A stretch of DNA of 64,000 nucleotides from Ruminococcus sp. Its GTDB lineage: Bacteria > Bacillota > Clostridia > Oscillospirales > Acutalibacteraceae. Shown one piece after another: positions 59,381-64,000 of this stretch. How positions within the stretch are numbered: position 1 is the first letter of the stretch; every line of letters begins with the position of its first letter. The DNA lies in contig JAFQQF010000020.1 of NCBI GenBank assembly GCA_017411385.1, forward strand, positions 61,434 to 125,433, in the 5' to 3' direction. Position numbers and translations under genes: made by a program. The notes beneath the pieces are model-generated. The model worked only from the letters and a program-made list of their open reading frames with translations. It searched no databases and was not told the origin of the DNA.

Positions 59381-61159
59381 TTGTCCGCATATCAGGTACT
59401 TTATCGTAAATATCGTCCCCGCACCTTTTCCGATGTTGTGGGGCAGCCACAGGTAACAATCACTCTGAAAAACGAATTAAAAGCAGGCAGAATCAACCAC
59501 GCTTATTTGTTTACAGGCACCCGTGGTACAGGCAAAACCTCCTGTGCAAAGATTCTTTCAAAGGCTGTAAACTGCCTTAACCCACATGACGGCGAGCCTT
59601 GTTGCGAGTGCGAAATCTGCAGAGGCATCGACTCGGGTGAAATCTTCGATGTTATCGAGATGGATGCAGCCTCAAACAGACGAATCGACGACATAAGAGA
59701 AATCTCAGAAAAGGTTACCTACACACCTGAACGCGGTAAGTACCGCGTGTTCATCATTGACGAGGTGCATATGCTCACCACAGAGGCATTCAATGCCCTG
59801 CTGAAAACTCTGGAGGAGCCTCCGGCACATGTGCTCTTTATCCTTGCAACGACTGAGGTGCACAAGCTTCCTGCCACCATTCTCTCCCGTTGCCAGCGGT
59901 TTGATTTTCACCGCATAAACGCTCAGGATATGGCAAACCGTGTCAAGTACGTTACAGAGTGCGAGGGTGCAACCATTTCTGACGAAGCGGCTCTGCTTGT
60001 AGCGGTTATAGCAGACGGAGCTGTGCGTGATGCCCTGTCACTTCTTGACAGATGCTTAGCTTTACAGAATAACGTTGATGCTGAAACAGTACGCCGTGCA
60101 GCAGGTCTTGCACAGAAGGACTATCTTCTTGATTTAGCCTCCTCCTGCGTGAACAAAAACAGCGAGCGTGCAGTTTCTATACTCAACAGACTTTACAATG
60201 ACTCAAAGGATATGGCACGTCTTTGCGACGAGCTTATTAATCATTTTCGCTCTCTTATGCTTATAAAAACGGTGAGAAATCCCAGAGAGCTTGTGGTGCT
60301 TTCTGACGAAGAATTTGACACAGCCTACTCTCAGGCACAGATGCTCTCGCTGGCAGACATTGTTTACGCAATGGATGTATTACAGACAGCTTTTGAGCGA
60401 ATGGGCAAAGGCTCTGATAACCGAATTGAGCTTGAAATCGCATTGGTTAAGCTCTCCTCCCCCGAGCTCGAAGCATCCATCGACTCATTGCTTGCTCGCA
60501 TATCCGCACTCGAAAAGGCTGTAAAATGCGGTGCAGTTACAGTACAGACAACTACAACAGTTGCTCCTGTGCCTGCCCCTGCTTCTTCCCCTGCTCCTGC
60601 AGAGTTACCCGTAAAAGAAACTGAAACTCAAAGAGAGGAAATAAAAGAGCCCGAAAGAGTTAAAAAAGCAAAGGCAGAACCTACAGCTAAAGCTGATACA
60701 GTTTATGCTCAGGATACAGCTCCTGTGACAGAAAAAGAAATCTCAGCACCCGTTGCAGAGGAAAAGCCTGTGGTTACAGCACCGCCTGCAGCTCAAAAGA
60801 AAAAAGCTCCTGCAGATATGCAAAGCATTATGAAGGAAGCAACTCCTCTGCGCTCATGGCCCGAGGTTGTAGCAAATCTTAAACAATATTCAAGAGTTAT
60901 TGCTTCTTCCTTTGAGGGTACTACTGCTTATGAAAGCGGAGATTACCTGCTTATTGATGCAAGCACAGATATTCCCTTCAAGCTCTTGCAAAGCTCCTCT
61001 CAGCGTGAAAACCTGAGAAAGGCTGTGCAGGAAATCACAGGCAAGCGATACATTCTAGGTCCTTACAAAAAGCCCGAAGAAGAAAAGATTAAGGCAGACC
61101 CACTAATGACTCTTGCCGATGAGCTAAAGGCAGACGGAATTGAAGTTATTGAATCTTAA
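59381..61159 (+). CDS. dnaX: DNA polymerase III subunit gamma/tau
   Basis: The product is about 592 residues from the TTG at 59381 (MSAYQVLYRKYRPRTFSDVV), which has GAGGTGA at good spacing; an in-frame GTG at 59372 lies inside that site. It has Walker A LFTGTRGTGKTSCAKIL, a four-Cys zinc module (CLNPHDGEPCCECEICRG), Walker B FIIDEVHMLT and ILSRCQRFDF. A Pro/Ala/Glu/Lys-rich linker at about residues 385-480 precedes the tau C-terminal domain. It is the clamp-loader core that opens the sliding clamp and links polymerases. It follows the SRP RNA and leads the ybaB-recR-smpB run. Confidence 0.97.
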   Translation: MSAYQVLYRKYRPRTFSDVVGQPQVTITLKNELKAGRINHAYLFTGTRGTGKTSCAKILSKAVNCLNPHDGEPCCECEICRGIDSGEIFDVIEMDAASNRRIDDIREISEKVTYTPERGKYRVFIIDEVHMLTTEAFNALLKTLEEPPAHVLFILATTEVHKLPATILSRCQRFDFHRINAQDMANRVKYVTECEGATISDEAALLVAVIADGAVRDALSLLDRCLALQNNVDAETVRRAAGLAQKDYLLDLASSCVNKNSERAVSILNRLYNDSKDMARLCDELINHFRSLMLIKTVRNPRELVVLSDEEFDTAYSQAQMLSLADIVYAMDVLQTAFERMGKGSDNRIELEIALVKLSSPELEASIDSLLARISALEKAVKCGAVTVQTTTTVAPVPAPASSPAPAELPVKETETQREEIKEPERVKKAKAEPTAKADTVYAQDTAPVTEKEISAPVAEEKPVVTAPPAAQKKKAPADMQSIMKEATPLRSWPEVVANLKQYSRVIASSFEGTTAYESGDYLLIDASTDIPFKLLQSSSQRENLRKAVQEITGKRYILGPYKKPEEEKIKADPLMTLADELKADGIEVIES

Positions 61160-61236
61160 TTCTAAATTAGAAATTAGTTGCAAAATACTCTCTTAGCAGA
61201 GATAAGTAAATAAATTATACAAGGAGATTGATTAAT

Positions 61237-61596
61237 ATGAAAGCAAGATTACCTCAGGGTTACGGCTCAGGCGGAGCTTCTAACCTTCAGCAGTTAGCAC
61301 GTCAGGCTCAGAAAATGCAGGCTCAAATGGAAACTGCAACAGAAGAGCTTGAAGCAAAAGAATACTCTGCCACATCCGGCGGCGGTGCAGTTAAGGTAAC
61401 TGTTTCCGGCAAAATGGAGCTGACAAACATTGAAATCGCACAGGATGTTGTAGACCCCGATGACGTAGAAATGCTCTCTGACCTTGTTATGGCGGCTGTC
61501 AACGAAGCACTGCGTGCAGCACAGGATGACAAAGAAAAAACTATGGAAGCTATATCCGGCGGTATGAGCGGTATGGGCATTCCCGGTCTGTTCTGA
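61237..61596 (+). CDS. ybaB: YbaB/EbfC family nucleoid-associated protein
   Basis: The protein is about 119 residues from the ATG at 61237 with AAGGAG upstream. The family body is plain: [40 protein letters not shown] and [20 protein letters not shown]. It binds DNA as a small dimer. Its position between dnaX and recR is conserved across many bacteria. It ends one base before recR. Confidence 0.96.
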   Translation: MKARLPQGYGSGGASNLQQLARQAQKMQAQMETATEELEAKEYSATSGGGAVKVTVSGKMELTNIEIAQDVVDPDDVEMLSDLVMAAVNEALRAAQDDKEKTMEAISGGMSGMGIPGLF

Positions 61597-61597
61597 T

Positions 61598-62200
61598 ATG
61601 GCAAGCTATAACATCCCACCTCTGGCAAAGCTTATTGATAAGTTCGAGAGTCTGCCTGGTATCGGAAGCAAAACAGCACAGCGTCTTGCTTACCACGTAC
61701 TGCATATGACACCTGAGCAGGCAAAGGACTTTGCTACAGCAATTACTGATGCTCACGAAAAGATAAGATATTGTGCCAAGTGCTGTAACTTCTCTGATGA
61801 GGAACTCTGCCCCATTTGCCGAAATCAGTCGAGGGATAAAACGGTAATCTGCGTTGTTGAATCCCCAAGAGATGCTATGGCAATGGAGTCTACCCGTGAG
61901 TTTCAGGGTACCTACCACGTGCTTCACGGTGCAATATCACCCTTGAACAACGTCGGTCCTGACCAGCTTTACATCAAAGAACTTCTTGCAAGACTTTCTG
62001 ACGGTACGGTGACAGAGGTTATAATGGCAACAAACCCCACAGTAGAGGGCGATGCAACAGCGATGTATATCTCCCGTCTGCTCAAGCCCTTGGGCATCAA
62101 AACAACCCGACTTGCCTACGGAATCCCTGTAGGCGGTGACCTTGAATATGCGGACGAGGTAACCCTTGCCCGTGCATTGGAAGGCAGGAGTGAACTGTGA
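61598..62200 (+). CDS. recR: Recombination mediator RecR
   Basis: The 200-residue protein has the N-terminal helix-hairpin-helix [20 protein letters not shown], the zinc site [16 protein letters not shown] and a Toprim domain with [16 protein letters not shown] and [14 protein letters not shown]. It works with RecO and RecF to load RecA on gapped DNA. Length and motifs are normal. Its stop overlaps the smpB GTG. Confidence 0.97.
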   Translation: MASYNIPPLAKLIDKFESLPGIGSKTAQRLAYHVLHMTPEQAKDFATAITDAHEKIRYCAKCCNFSDEELCPICRNQSRDKTVICVVESPRDAMAMESTREFQGTYHVLHGAISPLNNVGPDQLYIKELLARLSDGTVTEVIMATNPTVEGDATAMYISRLLKPLGIKTTRLAYGIPVGGDLEYADEVTLARALEGRSEL

Positions 62201-62661
62201 AAACAGAAAAAAGAGTGGTAGCTCAGAACAAAAAAGCCTACCACGACTACTTTATTGATGAAACCTACGAAGCAGGCATTGAGCTATTCGGCACAGAGGT
62301 TAAGTCTATCCGTCAGGGCAAGCTGAACTTAAAGGACAGCTGGTGCTCTGTTGTTGAAGGCGAAATGTTTGTAAACGGTATGCACGTAAGTCCTTATGAA
62401 CAGGGTAACATTTTTAACCGCGACCCTATGCGCGTGAGAAGGCTTCTGATGCACAAGCGTGAGATTATTAAGCTTTTCTCTCTTGTAAAGCAAGACGGAT
62501 ACTCCCTCATTCCCCTTTCGGTGTATTTTCTTGGTAGCAAGGTAAAGCTTGAGGTCGGACTTTGCAAGGGTAAAAAGCTTCACGACAAGAGAGCAACAGA
62601 CGCAGAACGCTCAGCAAAGCGTGATATTGAACGAGCTATGAAGGACAGACAGCACGACTAA
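62197..62661 (+). CDS. smpB: SsrA-binding protein SmpB
   Basis: The 154-residue protein starts with a GTG overlapping the recR stop. It has the family blocks [58 protein letters not shown] and a basic tail. It carries tmRNA into stalled ribosomes. The tmRNA gene lies about 640 bases downstream, the common arrangement. Confidence 0.97.
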   Translation: MKTEKRVVAQNKKAYHDYFIDETYEAGIELFGTEVKSIRQGKLNLKDSWCSVVEGEMFVNGMHVSPYEQGNIFNRDPMRVRRLLMHKREIIKLFSLVKQDGYSLIPLSVYFLGSKVKLEVGLCKGKKLHDKRATDAERSAKRDIERAMKDRQHD

Positions 62662-62769
62662 TAACATCGGTTCCGATTATACCTGATGACTGCAATAATT
62701 ATCACTTGAACTTTTTGCGGTATAGCGTATAATAAAATAAATTCCACATACAATATGGAGGTAGAACTT

Positions 62770-63261
62770 ATGAAATGTACAAATTGCGGTACAGAAATTG
62801 CAAACGACAGCACATTTTGCCCCGAGTGCGGCACAGGCGTAACCGTGGCTCAGACAGCTACAGCTACTGCTCAGGCGGCTGAAGCACAGGCACCTGTTTA
62901 CGAAGCACCTGTTGCTCCTGCTGCACCTGTATATCAGGAAAGCTACACACATACAGCTCCTGTTTACAAAGAGCTTACAGAGGAACAGCTCCCTGACAAA
63001 TTCAAGCCTATGGGTGCATGGGGTTACTTCGGTCACTCTCTGCTGTTCTCAATCCCTCTTGTAGGACTCATCCTTCTGATTGTTTTTGCAACAGGAGGAA
63101 CTAAGAACATCAACAAGAGAAACTACGCACGTTCATACTTCTGCGGTCTTCTGATTGCAGCTGTAATCGCAATTGTTGCTGTTGTTCTCTTCCTTATCTT
63201 CGGAGCTGCCGCAGGCGCTTCAATGAATGTTGACAGCATCGCCAATGCTATGTATTATTAA
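62770..63261 (+). CDS. Zinc-ribbon membrane protein
   Basis: The protein is about 163 residues from the ATG at 62770, which has GGAGGT eight bases upstream. A zinc ribbon (KCTNCGTEIANDSTFCPECG) is followed by an Ala/Gln/Pro-rich linker (PVYEAPVAPAAPVY) and two membrane helices (LLFSIPLVGLILLIVFATGG and LLIAAVIAIVAVVLFLIFGA). The stretch between the helices, NINKRNYARSYFCG, is a DUF-type block common in clostridial proteins. The role is unknown. It lies between smpB and tmRNA but probably has its own promoter. Confidence 0.8.
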   Translation: MKCTNCGTEIANDSTFCPECGTGVTVAQTATATAQAAEAQAPVYEAPVAPAAPVYQESYTHTAPVYKELTEEQLPDKFKPMGAWGYFGHSLLFSIPLVGLILLIVFATGGTKNINKRNYARSYFCGLLIAAVIAIVAVVLFLIFGAAAGASMNVDSIANAMYY

Positions 63262-63301
63262 TTAACAAACAAATAAAGCCTGAGGCGACTCAGGCTCTTA
63301 C

Positions 63302-63646
63302 GGGGGCGCAATGGTTTCGACGGGGATTGCGAACTTTAGTAAGCGGGTAGTGGGGCGTAACCACTATAAAATACGCAAACTTAAAATAAACGACAACAAT
63401 AAAGTCGCTTTAGCAGCTTAATGCTGCTCGTCTGACCGAGGAGTACCGCGACCTCGGCTCGGGCGTCGATTAGCGGTAAAGGTGAACAAAGGAGCTCTCC
63501 GACCTTTGTCATCAATCAGGAGATGCTCTTTGCACAATCCCGTTGTCGGGAGTGTGTATAAGCTAAGATTAATACGACAACTACACCCGTAGAAAGCTTT
63601 GGCAAGTGATTTTCGGACAGGAGTTCGATTCTCCTCGCCTCCACCA
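63302..63646 (+). ncRNA. ssrA: Transfer-messenger RNA
   Basis: The 5' end GGGGGCGCAATGGTTTCGAC and the 3' end GGAGTTCGATTCTCCTCGCC plus TCCACCA form the tRNA-like part, with the T-arm and encoded CCA. The tag frame ends GTC GCT TTA GCA GCT TAA (V-A-L-A-A, stop at 63419-63421), as in Bacillus. Pseudoknot-like G/C segments follow. The resume codon is unclear: GCA at 63375 runs into TAA at 63387, while CGC at 63374 is in frame with the VALAA stop. See findings. Confidence 0.95.
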
Positions 63647-63651
63647 ATATC

Positions 63652-63683
63652 CTCGCAACTGTATATGCAGTTGCGAGTTTTTC
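63652..63683 (+). terminator. Intrinsic terminator of tmRNA
   Basis: CTCGCAACTG and CAGTTGCGAG form a 10-bp stem with a short TATATG loop, followed by TTTTTCTTTG. Confidence 0.9.
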
Positions 63684-63735
63684 TTTGTGCGCGCAACAAG
63701 GAAAACTCGCACCTAACAATCACATATGCAAACAA

Positions 63736-63774
63736 AAAAGGACATTGATTCTGTTACAGAGTCAATGTCCTTTT
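63736..63774. terminator. Terminator of the minus-strand dockerin gene, usable both ways
   Basis: AAAAGGACATTGA and TCAATGTCCTTTT form a perfect 13-bp stem that continues with TCTG/CAGA inside. Read on the minus strand it ends TTTTTTGTTTGC. It lies about 45 bases after the dockerin gene's stop. Confidence 0.85.
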
Positions 63775-63816
63775 CTTAGTTATTCATTTGTCGCAATAAA
63801 TAAGAATCAAATCAAC

Positions 63817-64000
63817 TTATTGCTTCTTTACAGGTTCACCGATAAGGAAGCCTGTTTCAATACCTGCAACCCACTTCTGAATTGCAGTGGCATCTTTAAC
63901 ATTTACATTACCGCTTGCATCTACATCAGATAAGATAAGGGCGGTATCGGAAAGGGTAATCAATGAGGCCACGTGCTTCTGGATTGCCGTTGCATCCTTA
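63817..64000 (-). CDS. C-terminal dockerin of a protein whose main part lies beyond the window
   Basis: The minus strand is open from the window end to a TAA at 63819-63817, giving about 61 residues. They read as the end of a type I-like dockerin: KDATAIQKHVASLITLSD, then the full second Ca loop DVDASGNVNVKDATAIQKWV, and a short tail ending EPVKKQ. It is close to the dockerin of the pullulanase at 32801-36820 (DADKSGNVNIKDATAIQK), so both should use the same cohesins. The attached catalytic or binding domain cannot be known from here. Confidence 0.88.
   Translation of the reverse strand, partial: KDATAIQKHVASLITLSDTALILSDVDASGNVNVKDATAIQKWVAGIETGFLIGEPVKKQ

Noticed and set aside
60655-60820. 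A6 runs in dnaX as a possible gamma/tau frameshift site
   Set aside because: The runs are in the frame GTT AAA AAA GCA and AAG AAA AAA GCT, which do not make an A-AAA-AAG slippery heptamer in the right phase, and no stimulating hairpin or early stop was found.

Overview
The window looks like a chromosome segment of a low-GC Gram-positive anaerobe of the class Clostridia. The best fit is a starch-degrading gut Ruminococcus-type bacterium. The clues are two dockerin-bearing proteins (a pullulanase at 32801-36820 and a protein cut off by the window end), a full bacterial glycogen set with GlgC plus GlgD, strong AGGAGG-type ribosome sites, and an SRP RNA beside dnaX. The genus is inferred from gene content; nothing in the window names it.

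Layout. 1-11519 (minus strand) is one long surface-polysaccharide operon. Read in the direction of transcription it encodes the CpsC/CpsD/CpsB chain-length and tyrosine-phosphorylation module, a small SPQTG-anchored surface protein, an LCP ligase, the initiating sugar-phosphate transferase, three glycosyltransferases, a LicD-type transferase and a secreted phosphodiester glycosidase that runs off the edge. 11762-16477 holds a DUF1540 peptide, an unknown membrane protein, recD2, comF and a divergent mreB-like gene.

16857-32170 (plus strand) is the most unusual part. It encodes six exported proteins with SipW-type signal segments (A, C, D, E, F, G in the entries) and one anchored relative (B). 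A to F share a C-terminal W-x-E-(G/A)-x-D signature. Two SipW/ER-type signal peptidases, a membrane-anchored McrB-like AAA+ ATPase and a DUF2357-like protein with a roughly 450-residue coiled coil lie among them. I read this as a TasA/camelysin-type fibre or adhesion system with its own peptidases and an unfamiliar ATP-driven membrane machine. Proteins E and F end in tandem beta-domains that resemble the starch-binding module of the neighbouring pullulanase, so a starch-adhesion role is a reasonable but unproven idea. Leader RNA structures with terminator-like hairpins sit inside the locus and could set the ratio of its products.

32340-46283 carries a DUF6472 peptide, the secreted dockerin pullulanase, a zinc-ribbon membrane protein, a four-gene ABC-2 exporter operon with an unassigned structured leader RNA, a radical SAM protein, RNase Y with its own folded leader, and GAPDH. 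46401-48596 is an orphan mobile-element-type ADP-ribosyltransferase protein with a second small gene apparently nested in another frame. After a MATE pump come glgB (with a histone-like Lys/Ala tail), glgC, glgD and glgA for glycogen synthesis, then a metal-responsive arsR and CDF efflux operon and a DMT transporter. The last part is housekeeping: SRP RNA, dnaX, ybaB, recR, smpB, a zinc-ribbon protein and tmRNA. The window ends in the dockerin of a minus-strand protein.

I saw no tRNA, rRNA, CRISPR array, insertion sequence or replication origin.
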